The notes below the pieces were generated by a model, which saw only the letters and a list, made by a program, of their open reading frames with translations, was not told where the DNA came from and made no database searches. Of a DNA stretch of 9,289 bases, positions 1 to 8,196 are shown one piece after another. Numbering within the stretch: position 1 is the first letter of the stretch; every line of letters begins with the position of its first letter. Made by a program: the position numbers and the translations under genes. Origin of the DNA: Paenibacillaceae bacterium (GTDB lineage Bacteria > Bacillota > Bacilli > Paenibacillales > YIM-B00363); NCBI GenBank assembly GCA_018969805.1, contig JAGWXQ010000041.1:1-9289 (forward strand), given 5' to 3'.

Positions 1-13
1 TGTATGCGCCCCG

Positions 14-1828
14 CTACTCCACGGTGACACTTTTTGCTAAGTTTCTCGGTTTATCGACGTCATTGCCCCGTATACAAGCAGCATAATACGCTACAAATTG
101 CAACGGTATAACAGACAATGCGGAGGAAAACGCATCGATCGTCTGCGGGATGTCGATGTACTCATCGACGATGCCACGCAACTGCGGTGCGCCGATTCCG
201 ATCACGTACGCCCCACGCGCTTGGACTTCAATAATGTTGCTCAACATCTTCTCACACACATCTGCTTGTGTCGCCAAGGCAATAACGGGCACTCCTTCAC
301 TAATGAGCGCGAGCGTACCGTGTTTGAGTTCGCCTGCTGCATACGCTTCCGAATGAATGTACGATATTTCTTTCAGCTTGAGCGACCCTTCTTGCGCTAC
401 GGCATAATCCAGTCCGCGACCAATAAAAAAAACATGATCGTGCAACGAAATTTTTTGGGCAATCGCGTGCCATTTCGGTGCTTGCTGCAACACGTGCTGT
501 GCATGAACGGGCAATTGTTCCAATGCGCGCCACCAGTCCTCGCATTCGCTCCGCAAAACAATTTTGCGCTCTTGCGCAAGCCACAACGAGAGCAATTGAA
601 ATACGACGACCATCGTCGTATACGCCTTTGTGGATGCCACAGCAATTTCTGGCCCCGCCATGGTCAGCAACACATCATCTGCTTCCCGCGCCACAGACGA
701 CGCGACGACGTTTGTGATCGCGAGGACGCGCGCACCCCTTCGTTTCGCTTCGCGCAATGCAGCAAGTGTATCTGCGGTCTCCCCCGATTGCGATACGACA
801 ATGACCCACGTATGTGCGTCAATAATCGGTTCGCGATACCGATACTCCGAAGCGACATCGACTTCTACAGGTATGCCAGCGATGCGCTCAATGAGTTTTT
901 GTCCGATCAAACCCGCATGATACGCCGTACCACACGCAACGATATGGATGCGTCCGATCTTGGGCAGCACTGCAACAAACGCGTCTAGCTCCGTAAGCAC
1001 GATGCGTCCGTCGTGCATGCGAGTGCGCATCGTTTCGCGATATGCGTTCGGTTGTTCGTGCATTTCTTTGAGCATAAAGTGCTCAAATCCATTTTTTTCC
1101 GCTGTAGCGACATCCCAATCAATGTGCAACGGTGCACGTTCGATCGTACTGCCTTGCACGTCCATCAGCTTCATCGCGTCGTATGAGAGCACTACGACAT
1201 CGCCATCCTCAAGGACGCATACTTCCCGCGTATAGGGCAAAATCGCCGGAATATCCGAAGCGATGACGTACTCACCGTGTCCGATCCCAATTACGAGCGG
1301 AGAATGCATGCGGACGACGACGAGCTGATCCGGCTGTTGTGCTGCGAGCACCGCCAGCGCAAACGCACCGCGTATGTGCGACACTGCATTGCGCACCGCT
1401 GCGACCAAATCTCCCGTGTATACAGATGCAATAAGGTGTGCAATCACTTCTGTATCTGTTTCAGATGAAAACGTCGCTCCTTGCGCGATCAATTGCTGCT
1501 TTAACTCCATGTAGTTTTCAATAATGCCATTGTGCACGACTGAAATTGCACAATCGTTGTCTGTGTGGGGGTGCGCGTTTGCATCCGAAGGTTTGCCGTG
1601 CGTCGCCCATCGCGTATGCCCGATGCCGATCGTCCCTTTGAGTGGACTTTTTCCAAGCACGTTTTGCAATACAGAGATGCGCCCTTTTGCTTTTTGCACG
1701 CACAAACCCGTCTCAGTGTGAATCGCTACACCTGCCGAATCATACCCACGATATTCGAGACGCTCAAGCCCCGCCAATAGCACTTCCTGCGCACTGCGTT
1801 TCCCGATGTACCCGACAATACCACACAC
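14..1828 (-). CDS. glmS: glutamine--fructose-6-phosphate aminotransferase (isomerizing), GlmS
   Basis: Makes glucosamine-6-phosphate from fructose-6-phosphate and glutamine in the cytoplasm, the committed step to UDP-GlcNAc and peptidoglycan. The product is 604 aa, the normal family length. The N-terminal Ntn glutaminase domain has the nucleophile Cys2, EYRGYDSAG (about 25-33), GHTRWATHGKP (70-80), HNGIIENY (99-106) and TDTEVIAH (124-131). The isomerase half has two SIS domains with ACGTAYHAG (298-306), SQSGETADT (346-354), ELKHGTLALI (500-509) and the canonical C-terminus LAKSVTVE, so the gene is complete. The GTG start at 1828 is fixed because Cys must be residue 2, and AAGGGGGGTG lies 6 nt upstream. 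It is the last gene of the cluster, 19 nt after glmM. That gap leaves no room for the glmS ribozyme found here in B. subtilis. The gene ends 13 nt inside the window, so its terminator is not visible. Confidence 0.98.
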   Translation of the reverse strand: MCGIVGYIGKRSAQEVLLAGLERLEYRGYDSAGVAIHTETGLCVQKAKGRISVLQNVLGKSPLKGTIGIGHTRWATHGKPSDANAHPHTDNDCAISVVHNGIIENYMELKQQLIAQGATFSSETDTEVIAHLIASVYTGDLVAAVRNAVSHIRGAFALAVLAAQQPDQLVVVRMHSPLVIGIGHGEYVIASDIPAILPYTREVCVLEDGDVVVLSYDAMKLMDVQGSTIERAPLHIDWDVATAEKNGFEHFMLKEMHEQPNAYRETMRTRMHDGRIVLTELDAFVAVLPKIGRIHIVACGTAYHAGLIGQKLIERIAGIPVEVDVASEYRYREPIIDAHTWVIVVSQSGETADTLAALREAKRRGARVLAITNVVASSVAREADDVLLTMAGPEIAVASTKAYTTMVVVFQLLSLWLAQERKIVLRSECEDWWRALEQLPVHAQHVLQQAPKWHAIAQKISLHDHVFFIGRGLDYAVAQEGSLKLKEISYIHSEAYAAGELKHGTLALISEGVPVIALATQADVCEKMLSNIIEVQARGAYVIGIGAPQLRGIVDEYIDIPQTIDAFSSALSVIPLQFVAYYAACIRGNDVDKPRNLAKSVTVE

Positions 1829-1834
1829 ACGGTA

Positions 1835-1844
1835 CACCCCCCTT
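1835..1844 (-). promoter_or_regulatory. ribosome binding site of glmS
   Basis: AAGGGGGGTG followed by a 6-nt spacer and the GTG start at 1828. An in-frame GTG lies inside the Shine-Dalgarno itself (1835-1837), but the catalytic Cys2 shows that the true start is the GTG 9 nt further on. This geometry is the reference for interpreting the cdaA start. Confidence 0.85.
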
Positions 1845-1847
1845 ATG

Positions 1848-3212
1848 TTATGCCGTAACGATGCGATTCGACCCCACATGTCCTTGGATCGTTTCTGCCA
1901 CTTTGTGCGCATAGGACTCTATTTCCAATGCATCTTCCCCTTCGATCATGACACGCACGATCGGCTCCGTACCCGATTCACGCACGAGAATGCGCCCCCG
2001 ATTGCCAAGCGCATCGACAACGGTGTCGATCGCCTGCTGCACCGCATCGTCCTCCTTCCACGCTTGTTTGTCTTCTACGACGACGTTAACGAGCACTTGG
2101 GGCACTTTACGGACGAGCATACGGTGTGCACTGAGCGGCGTATTTGTTTCGGCGACGATCGCAGCCAGCTGCACTGCGGTCAGGATGCCGTCCCCTGTCG
2201 TTGCGTGGTCCAAAAAGACGATATGCCCCGATTGTTCCCCGCCGAGGGTGTACCCACCGGCATGCATCGCCTCGACGACGTATCGATCGCCCACAGCCGT
2301 CTGGACCGTATGCAAGCCATGCGCTGCACACGCCATAAAAAATCCATAATTTGCCATGACGGTCGTGACGATTGTATTGTTGTACAATTCCCCTTTTTCA
2401 CGCATCGTTTTCCCGAAGATGGCAAGCAAATGATCTCCATCCAAGACGTTTCCGGTCTCATCGATCGCGATTGCCCGATCGGCATCGCCATCGAAGGCAA
2501 TGCCGATGTGCGCATTGTGTTGGACGGTCGCCTCGCGCACAGCATCAAGAGCGGTCGAGCCACATCCGGCATTGATGTTGCACCCATCCGGGGTGTTTCC
2601 AAGGATGATGACTTCAGCACCAAGCGCGCGAAATACAGCAGGTGCGATGTCCACAGCAGCCCCGTGTGCACAATCAAGCACGATCCGCAACCGATCTAGA
2701 CGCACATCTATTTTTTGCTCAATATATTGCGCATACTTCCACTGCGCGTGCGCATCGTCGGTGACCAAACCGATGTCCCTTCCAACCGGTCGGCCGAGCG
2801 CATCCGCGTACTGGTCCAGAAGTTGCTCGATGCGATGTTCCGTTTCATCGCGCAGTTTGAAGCCGTCTCGCCCGAAAAATTTAATGCCGTTGTCTTCCAT
2901 AGGGTTGTGCGAAGCAGAAATCATGATTCCTGCATCGGCACCAAAATGCCTTGTCAAAAACGCGACCGCTGGTGTCGTCACAACACCCAATCGCACAACG
3001 TTTGCTCCGATCGACAGCAATCCCGCGCACAACGCGCCCTCCAGCATCGGTCCCGACCGCCGCGTATCGCGACCAATAAGCACGGTCGGTGTTTTCTGTG
3101 CACCTCCCACAAGCACGTGCCCCCCACATCGACCAAGGCGATACGCCAATTCTGGGGTCAGCACTGTGTTTGCAACGCCACGAATGCCGTCTGTTCCAAA
3201 ATACTTCCCCAC
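1848..3212 (-). CDS. glmM: phosphoglucosamine mutase, GlmM
   Basis: Interconverts glucosamine-6-phosphate and glucosamine-1-phosphate, the step after GlmS towards UDP-GlcNAc. The product is 454 aa against about 448 in B. subtilis. It opens with the family N-terminus GKYFGTDGIRGVAN. The active-site loop ISASHNP carries the phosphorylated Ser at about 101, DGDADR (241-246) is the Mg-binding loop, GGEQSGHI (324-331) the sugar-binding loop and RESGTEPIVRVM (411-422) the C-terminal phosphate-binding loop, so all four domains are intact. The GTG start at 3212 matches the family start and has AAGGGAGGG six nt upstream. That Shine-Dalgarno overlaps the TAA stop of cdaR, which suggests coupled translation. 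In other Bacilli GlmM binds CdaA and lowers c-di-AMP synthesis, so the neighbourhood fits a known complex. An upstream in-frame extension exists but lies inside cdaR and lacks family similarity. Confidence 0.98.
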   Translation of the reverse strand: MGKYFGTDGIRGVANTVLTPELAYRLGRCGGHVLVGGAQKTPTVLIGRDTRRSGPMLEGALCAGLLSIGANVVRLGVVTTPAVAFLTRHFGADAGIMISASHNPMEDNGIKFFGRDGFKLRDETEHRIEQLLDQYADALGRPVGRDIGLVTDDAHAQWKYAQYIEQKIDVRLDRLRIVLDCAHGAAVDIAPAVFRALGAEVIILGNTPDGCNINAGCGSTALDAVREATVQHNAHIGIAFDGDADRAIAIDETGNVLDGDHLLAIFGKTMREKGELYNNTIVTTVMANYGFFMACAAHGLHTVQTAVGDRYVVEAMHAGGYTLGGEQSGHIVFLDHATTGDGILTAVQLAAIVAETNTPLSAHRMLVRKVPQVLVNVVVEDKQAWKEDDAVQQAIDTVVDALGNRGRILVRESGTEPIVRVMIEGEDALEIESYAHKVAETIQGHVGSNRIVTA

Positions 3213-3216
3213 CAGG

Positions 3217-3227
3217 TTCCCTCCCTT
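3217..3227 (-). promoter_or_regulatory. ribosome binding site of glmM overlapping the cdaR stop
   Basis: AAGGGAGGG plus AA. The first AA belongs to the TAA stop codon of cdaR (3226-3228), and the GTG start of glmM follows 6 nt after the last G of the motif. Ribosomes terminating on cdaR would therefore sit over the initiation site of glmM. Confidence 0.8.
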
Positions 3228-4458
3228 ATTCGCTCTTTTTTTCCTTAATGCGTACCGTTGCCGTCGCCATGCCCAAAATTTGCGTCTGTACATAAGGCGG
3301 TACACGGACATCGATCGGTACAACATGCTCCCCTGGAGGAACGTTGGTCACATCGACAAACGCCTGCACGACGTTGTTGTCGATGTTTTTGCTGCGCGAT
3401 TGCGCCATCGTCAGCGATACGGTCCGTTTCCCGCGTTCTTTCGATCCCCATTCAAACACGTACGCCTCATTTTTTCCGACGATCGCGATCGGTACATCCG
3501 CAATTTGCATCGTCGTGGCTTGCTCCATTTCGACTGTGACCGATACACTCGCCGGCTCCGTCCGCGCGATGCGCTCCGTTGCTGCGATCGGCAACGTCAC
3601 CTGTGTCGTCTCCGTAAACGCAGAGACATCAAGCTCTGGCCCAGGATAATAACTCATTTGCTCGACGGATTCTTGATCCCCATATACGGTCACTGTGCTC
3701 GGTTGTTGATCGACGCGTACAATTGCAGTTCCCGCTGGTGGTGTCCCAATCAAAGACACTTGCAGAGGCACTGTGCGAAACGGGCTCGTAATCGGGACTT
3801 TGACGTTGACGACAGACGGCGAAATGCTTACGTCGAGCGGTTTGCCGTCTTTATCCAGCGCTATAAGCGGCACCGGTGTCTCAATCGTCTCTTCGCCCTC
3901 ATTGAGCGCGACGCGCCCAAATACGCGCACGACATCGTTGGACGACGTCTGTGTGACCGTAACGATAGCGCGATTGGGTGCGACGATCGGTACACCTACG
4001 GCATATCCATTTTTTGCATTTCCAGACAATTCGATGTCGATCGGCATTTCCTTGCGCTGCTTCTCATCCAAAAACACAACGACCGACGATGGATCCAGCT
4101 GTACGTTGACATCGGATGGAAACCCTCTCGTCTGCAGCTGTACGCGCTGTTCACCCGGTACACCTTTTGCAACATCGACGAACACTTCATAGTCTCGAAT
4201 CGATACGCGCCCAAGTGCCGTCTGTGATCCTGTAACGGTCAACGCAATTTTTTGCGGTTGTATAGAACGCAACGAAAAACGCGTTTCATTTAATTGCTTG
4301 ACTTGTACCGCGACATCAAAATAATTTTCTGAATACGTCGTTCCTTGCAACGGTTGCAACGAGCCTTGCACATCAATACGAATAATGACCCACAACAACG
4401 CACCTACGACAATGGCCAATAGCCGTATAAACATATTTTTCCGGAGCCACTTATCCAT
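3226..4458 (-). CDS. cdaR: YbbR/CdaR-like membrane-anchored regulator of diadenylate cyclase
   Basis: Membrane-anchored extracytoplasmic protein that modulates CdaA in Bacilli. The product is 410 aa. A short cytoplasmic N-terminus (MDKWLRKN) is followed by one hydrophobic segment at about 9-27 (rich in L, I, V, A and W) that acts as a signal anchor. The rest is beta-rich and can be divided into four YbbR-type repeats at roughly 46-130, 133-222, 227-310 and 314-405, the number known for B. subtilis CdaR. Each repeat ends in a valine-rich strand (for example SVVVFLD, SVVNVKV, SVSVTVE, TATVRIK). The ATG start at 4458 has AGGAGGG five nt upstream and matches the family MDK start. The preceding in-frame codons lie inside cdaA. 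The gene overlaps the cdaA stop by 8 nt (ATGGATAA), so translation is probably coupled. Domain boundaries are read by eye. Confidence 0.95.
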   Translation of the reverse strand: MDKWLRKNMFIRLLAIVVGALLWVIIRIDVQGSLQPLQGTTYSENYFDVAVQVKQLNETRFSLRSIQPQKIALTVTGSQTALGRVSIRDYEVFVDVAKGVPGEQRVQLQTRGFPSDVNVQLDPSSVVVFLDEKQRKEMPIDIELSGNAKNGYAVGVPIVAPNRAIVTVTQTSSNDVVRVFGRVALNEGEETIETPVPLIALDKDGKPLDVSISPSVVNVKVPITSPFRTVPLQVSLIGTPPAGTAIVRVDQQPSTVTVYGDQESVEQMSYYPGPELDVSAFTETTQVTLPIAATERIARTEPASVSVTVEMEQATTMQIADVPIAIVGKNEAYVFEWGSKERGKRTVSLTMAQSRSKNIDNNVVQAFVDVTNVPPGEHVVPIDVRVPPYVQTQILGMATATVRIKEKKSE

Positions 4459-5296
4459 TGTGTCCCTCCTTTTTGCGGAGAAACCATATTCTACGTCTTT
4501 TCGCATTGTTCCTTGCCCTTGAACGCAACGCCGCAAACAGCCTCGTAATGACGTGTTCGTCATCGACCGCTTCAGTCAATACTCCGTGCTCACACAAAGA
4601 TACCCGCCCCGTCTCTTCAGATACGACGACGCACAACGCATCGGACGACTCACTAATGCCCAACGCAGCTTTGTGGCGTGTCCCAAGCTCTTTGCGCAAA
4701 AACGGGTTTTCAGATAAAGGAAATGTACATCCCGCAGCAACAATGGTGTCCCCGCTCACAATGACTGCGCCATCATGAAGCGGGGTGTTTGGCAAAAACA
4801 CATGCTGCAACAGCTGCGGACTCAGCTTTGCCTGCAACAACACGCCAGACTCAACGTACTCACTCAGTCCCGTTTCACGCTCAAACGCAAGCAACATCCC
4901 AATTTTTTGCACAGAAAGCTGCCTCACGACGCGGGCAATCATTGACACCCGCGCCATGACGACTTGATCTTCCTCACCGGATTGCAGGACAAACAGCTTC
5001 CCCCTACCCAACCGCTCCAACGCGCGGCGCAATTCCGGTTGAAAAATAATGAGTACCGCAAGTACCCCAAACGTAAACATTTGGTTCATTAACCATTGCA
5101 GCGTTTGGAGCTGCAATACTTGGCTCAGCAACCATACAGCCAACAGCACGATCATTCCACGCAACAGCTGTACCGCGCGTGTCCCACGCACAAGCACCAA
5201 CACTTTATACACGATATAACTCACAATTGCAATGTCGGCTATCTCTTTCAATGCCTGGATCCACGTCCACTGTTTCCACCAGTCGATCGGGCACAC
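4451..5296 (-). CDS. cdaA: diadenylate cyclase CdaA (DacA), membrane type
   Basis: Condenses two ATP to c-di-AMP, the second messenger for potassium and osmotic balance and cell-wall homeostasis. Numbering here starts at the GTG at 5296 (281 aa). Three hydrophobic helices lie at about 17-34, 45-63 and 70-86. FQPELRRALERLGRG (85-99) leads into the DAC domain, which has LLAFERETGL (135-144), PNTPLHDGA (169-177) with the catalytic DGA motif, and GTRHKAALG (205-213). The second motif reads RHK where B. subtilis has RHR. The C-terminus is basic (AKRRRIWFLRKK). The start is uncertain. The GTG at 5296 lies inside the Shine-Dalgarno AAGGGGGTG, and the codon at the proper distance and at the family N-terminus is ATC at 5287. 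A GTG at 5344 is also in frame but has no good binding site. The gene overlaps cdaR by 8 nt. Function is certain, start is not. Confidence 0.96.
   Translation of the reverse strand: MCPIDWWKQWTWIQALKEIADIAIVSYIVYKVLVLVRGTRAVQLLRGMIVLLAVWLLSQVLQLQTLQWLMNQMFTFGVLAVLIIFQPELRRALERLGRGKLFVLQSGEEDQVVMARVSMIARVVRQLSVQKIGMLLAFERETGLSEYVESGVLLQAKLSPQLLQHVFLPNTPLHDGAVIVSGDTIVAAGCTFPLSENPFLRKELGTRHKAALGISESSDALCVVVSEETGRVSLCEHGVLTEAVDDEHVITRLFAALRSRARNNAKRRRIWFLRKKEGHNG
4464..4470 (-). promoter_or_regulatory. ribosome binding site of cdaR inside cdaA
   Basis: AGGAGGG with a 5-nt spacer to the ATG at 4458, embedded in the last codons of cdaA. Together with the 8-nt gene overlap it indicates reinitiation or coupling between the cyclase and its regulator. 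Confidence 0.85.
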
Positions 5297-5302
5297 CCCC
5301 TT
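5294..5302 (-). promoter_or_regulatory. ribosome binding site of cdaA, decides an unusual start
   Basis: AAGGGGGTG, then the 6-nt spacer TGCCCG, then ATC (5285-5287). In glmS the equivalent AAGGGGGGTG is followed by 6 nt and a start codon that is proven by Cys2. No ATG, GTG or TTG occurs at the matching position here, so either AUC is used, or a less well placed GTG (5296 or 5344) is used, or the base is a sequence error. Confidence 0.65.
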
Positions 5303-5364
5303 TTTCAGCGTATGCGCGTTCGTGGTGCACAATGCCCGTACCACATCCGACCGAAACCAACCGA

Positions 5365-8151
5365 CTACCCCGTATTGCGCAATCCTGCCGCAATGCCATT
5401 AATCGTCAACAACACGTCCCGCAACAGTGCGACATGCTCCACAGCCGTCTCGTCCGTCGTTTGCCGCAACTGGGTCAATAACTGCACTTGCATATAACTG
5501 AGCGGATCAACATACGGATTGCGCAAAAGAATCGATTGCTGGATCATGGGTACGTTGTCCAAAATGTGCGCTTGCCCAGTAATCTGCAATATGACCGAAG
5601 CGGTCAGCGCATACTCCTGTGCAATGCACCCAAAAATGCGTTCCCGCACCTCTTGGTCTCGTACCATCGTCGCATACTGCTGGGCGATATGCAAATCTGC
5701 CTTGGCGAGTGCGAGCTGGACGTTGTCGATAACCGTCTGAAAAAAAGTCCAATTCGCGTACATGTTTTGCAACTTTTTGCACTGCGCATCGACTTCCGCA
5801 TCTCCGTGCGCATGCAAAAATTTCCATAGTGCCGTCCCCGCCCCGTACCATGCCGGAAACAAAAATCTGCTTTGCGTCCATGCAAAAACCCAAGGTATCG
5901 CTCGCAAATCTTCAAAACGATCACTGTTTTTCCGTTTCGCCGGACGCGATCCGATATTCAGCTCACCAATTTCTGGCAAAGGCGTGCATTCTCGAAAAAA
6001 AGCGTAAAACGATGAATCTTTAAATACGAGGTTCTCATAATGCTGTCGCGCATATTCGGAAATGTCGTCCATATGCTCTATAAATGATGGATCGTCCCCA
6101 ACGCACGTGCCCTGCATCGCCTGCACTGTCGTCAACAACAAGGCCGATGTCGCTTGCTCCAAACTGCGCTCTGCAATGCCCGGTAGTGCATAACGCGACG
6201 ACAGCACTTCTCCTTGTTCCGTAATTTTTATGCCCGCACCAATCGTTTGTGGGGGCTGCGAAAAAATGCTGCGATTGATCGGCATGCCCCCACGACCGAG
6301 CGCGCCCCCGCGCCCATGAAAAAACTTAAGCCGCACTCCAAACCGATGCCCCACTTGCGTCAAACGCTCCAGCGCGCGACGCAACTGCCAATTTGCTGTG
6401 ATCATGCCCCCATCTTTATTGCTGTCCGAATACCCGAGCATAATTTCTTGTACGCCATCGCATGCGTCAATCAGTGCACGAAACTGCGGGCACACAAACA
6501 ACGACTCCATCAACGACGACGATGCGCACAAGTCGTCGATCGTCTCAAACAGCGGCACCGATTGGATTGCCGTAACAAGCGCCGCACCTTCCATACGAAC
6601 GAGCCCTGCACATTGAGCCAGGACATACACCGCCAATATGTCGCTTGCACCACGGGTCATCGATATCAAATAGCTTCTCACAGCGATTTTTCCATGTTTG
6701 TGATGAATGCGCGCAATCGCATCAAACACATCCAAAACGTCGCGCGTCGCCACCGAAACATCTTCATCCGGTACAGTAAGCGGCACTTCCATCAATGTCC
6801 GCCACAATACCGCGCACTTCTCTTCCTCATTCAACTGCGCATAAGCGCAACCATTTCGTCGATACAACTCATCCAATGCCGCCTCATGCAAAGCACTATG
6901 CTGACGAATATCGAGTGCTGCCAAATGAAAACCAAACAACTGCACCTGCCGCATAATCGGCACAATCACAACATCTGCAGCGACATCCGCTTTGTGCGCA
7001 CGCAAACTGTCTTCGATGATGCGCAACTCTGTCAGCAACTCCTCAGGATGCGTATACGCACCATGCGCATCCCTGTCTTCAATCATGCACCGAAGCCGTG
7101 CGATCATATGCGACAATTTCACACGGTATGGCTCCGACTCCGTCCTCCACTGCTTTTCTGTCGGCAAAAACGCTTTTCGTTTATCTTCTGCGATCGATGC
7201 CAACAGTGCGTCCGTCACACGGACGAGCGTCGTACCAAAACTGAGCTGTACGTGCGCTTTACACAACGCTTGCTCATATTTGCGCAATACGAGCGCGCGA
7301 TGCATGTCCATCGTCTGCAACGTTACTTTTGCCGTAACTCCAGGATTGCCATCGCGATCGCCACCAATCCACGATCCAAACCGCAAAAACAGCGGCGCAC
7401 GCCACTGTTGCATATCGTAATGTTCGCGAACATTGCGTTCTAATTGCGCGTACACTTCGGGCAAAGCCTCAAACAGCGTCTCATCCATAAAATACAGACC
7501 GTTTCGCACTTCATCAATCACCGTCGGTTTTCGGTCACGCAATTCATTCGTTTGCCACAAGGTAAGCACTTCATGGTACAACGATACCCGCCATTGCTCT
7601 TCTTCGCGCACCGTACACTGCTTTTGGTCATACTCCAACAACGCCTGAGCGATGCGTCGATGAATGTCCAAAACTGCGCGCCGTGTCGCTTCGGTCGGAT
7701 GCGCTGTCATGACAAGCTCTAAACTCATGCGTCCGATCGCGGCTTCAATATCTTCTTTCTGCGCGCCGCGTTTTTTGAGCAACACCATCGCATGCGCAAT
7801 CGAACCTGGTTGCACGCGATGACGATCTTCTTGTTCGTATTCTCTTCTCCTCCGAATACGATGCACTTGTTCGGCGATATTGACCAACTGAAAATAAATA
7901 GCAAAAGCACGAATCACTTTGCGACGAATAGCAGGATCCAATGCGCGCACGAGATGGATGAATGATTGCCCATCCGTACTTTCCGCATCATAACGTTCCT
8001 TTTTGCTCATTTGACGAATACGCTCTACCGTCTCAAACAACGCATCGCCCGATTCTTGCTTGAGTACGTCACCCAATACAGTTCCGAGCATACGCACATC
8101 GCGCCGCAAGGAGGCATGTGCCGTTTTTGGTATTTCAATCGATGTCGACAC
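5365..8151 (-). CDS. ppc: phosphoenolpyruvate carboxylase
   Basis: Carboxylates PEP with bicarbonate to oxaloacetate, refilling the TCA cycle. The product is 928 aa against 883 in E. coli, full length. Seen motifs (numbered from the GTG at 8151): VMTAHPTEATRR with the catalytic His (about 147-158), WIGGDRDGNP (261-270), MLGYSDSNKDGG (571-582), FHGRGGALGRGG (611-622), AIPWVFAWTQSR (751-762) and the C-terminal RNTG. Residues matching the E. coli aspartate/malate inhibitor site are present: Arg620, Lys817 in LAKAD, Arg877 in LRNPYVDPL and Asn926 in RNTG. Feedback inhibition by aspartate is therefore plausible. The GTG start is chosen because LRRDVRMLG aligns with E. coli LRSNVSMLG near residue 7, and GGTG lies 7 nt upstream. 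A TTG at 8211 would add 20 Cys-rich residues without similarity. It begins 64 nt after tRNA-Gly and ends 68 nt before cdaA; sigW-rsiW precede cdaA in B. subtilis. Confidence 0.97.
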   Translation of the reverse strand: MSTSIEIPKTAHASLRRDVRMLGTVLGDVLKQESGDALFETVERIRQMSKKERYDAESTDGQSFIHLVRALDPAIRRKVIRAFAIYFQLVNIAEQVHRIRRRREYEQEDRHRVQPGSIAHAMVLLKKRGAQKEDIEAAIGRMSLELVMTAHPTEATRRAVLDIHRRIAQALLEYDQKQCTVREEEQWRVSLYHEVLTLWQTNELRDRKPTVIDEVRNGLYFMDETLFEALPEVYAQLERNVREHYDMQQWRAPLFLRFGSWIGGDRDGNPGVTAKVTLQTMDMHRALVLRKYEQALCKAHVQLSFGTTLVRVTDALLASIAEDKRKAFLPTEKQWRTESEPYRVKLSHMIARLRCMIEDRDAHGAYTHPEELLTELRIIEDSLRAHKADVAADVVIVPIMRQVQLFGFHLAALDIRQHSALHEAALDELYRRNGCAYAQLNEEEKCAVLWRTLMEVPLTVPDEDVSVATRDVLDVFDAIARIHHKHGKIAVRSYLISMTRGASDILAVYVLAQCAGLVRMEGAALVTAIQSVPLFETIDDLCASSSLMESLFVCPQFRALIDACDGVQEIMLGYSDSNKDGGMITANWQLRRALERLTQVGHRFGVRLKFFHGRGGALGRGGMPINRSIFSQPPQTIGAGIKITEQGEVLSSRYALPGIAERSLEQATSALLLTTVQAMQGTCVGDDPSFIEHMDDISEYARQHYENLVFKDSSFYAFFRECTPLPEIGELNIGSRPAKRKNSDRFEDLRAIPWVFAWTQSRFLFPAWYGAGTALWKFLHAHGDAEVDAQCKKLQNMYANWTFFQTVIDNVQLALAKADLHIAQQYATMVRDQEVRERIFGCIAQEYALTASVILQITGQAHILDNVPMIQQSILLRNPYVDPLSYMQVQLLTQLRQTTDETAVEHVALLRDVLLTINGIAAGLRNTG

Positions 8152-8196
8152 GCTTTGACACCACACTTCCTGGTAATCGCACACGATGCATGCACA

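Noticed and set aside
98..988. Plus-strand open frame of 296 codons antisense to glmS
   Set aside because: Shadow of the glmS reading frame; no motif, no upstream signal.
1806..2699. Plus-strand open frame of 297 codons antisense to glmM
   Set aside because: Covers conserved glmM sequence and the glmM-glmS junction; composition of a shadow frame.
2500..4227. Plus-strand open frame of 575 codons antisense to cdaR and glmM
   Set aside because: It crosses two well-identified genes and their junction, has no recognisable domain and an Arg/Cys/His/Ser-rich composition typical of shadow frames, and has no ribosome binding site that I can support.
4459..4563. N-terminal extension of cdaR starting at 4563
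   Set aside because: The extension lies inside cdaA, has no ribosome binding site, and the family starts at MDK with AGGAGGG five nt upstream.
5305..5346. 13-codon ATG...TGA minicistron ending just before the cdaA Shine-Dalgarno
   Set aside because: It has no good ribosome binding site of its own and no sign of conserved content; a leader peptide would need comparative evidence.
6214..7443. Plus-strand open frame of 409 codons antisense to ppc
   Set aside because: Lies fully inside conserved PEP carboxylase coding sequence; composition is Arg/His/Cys-rich with no family resemblance.
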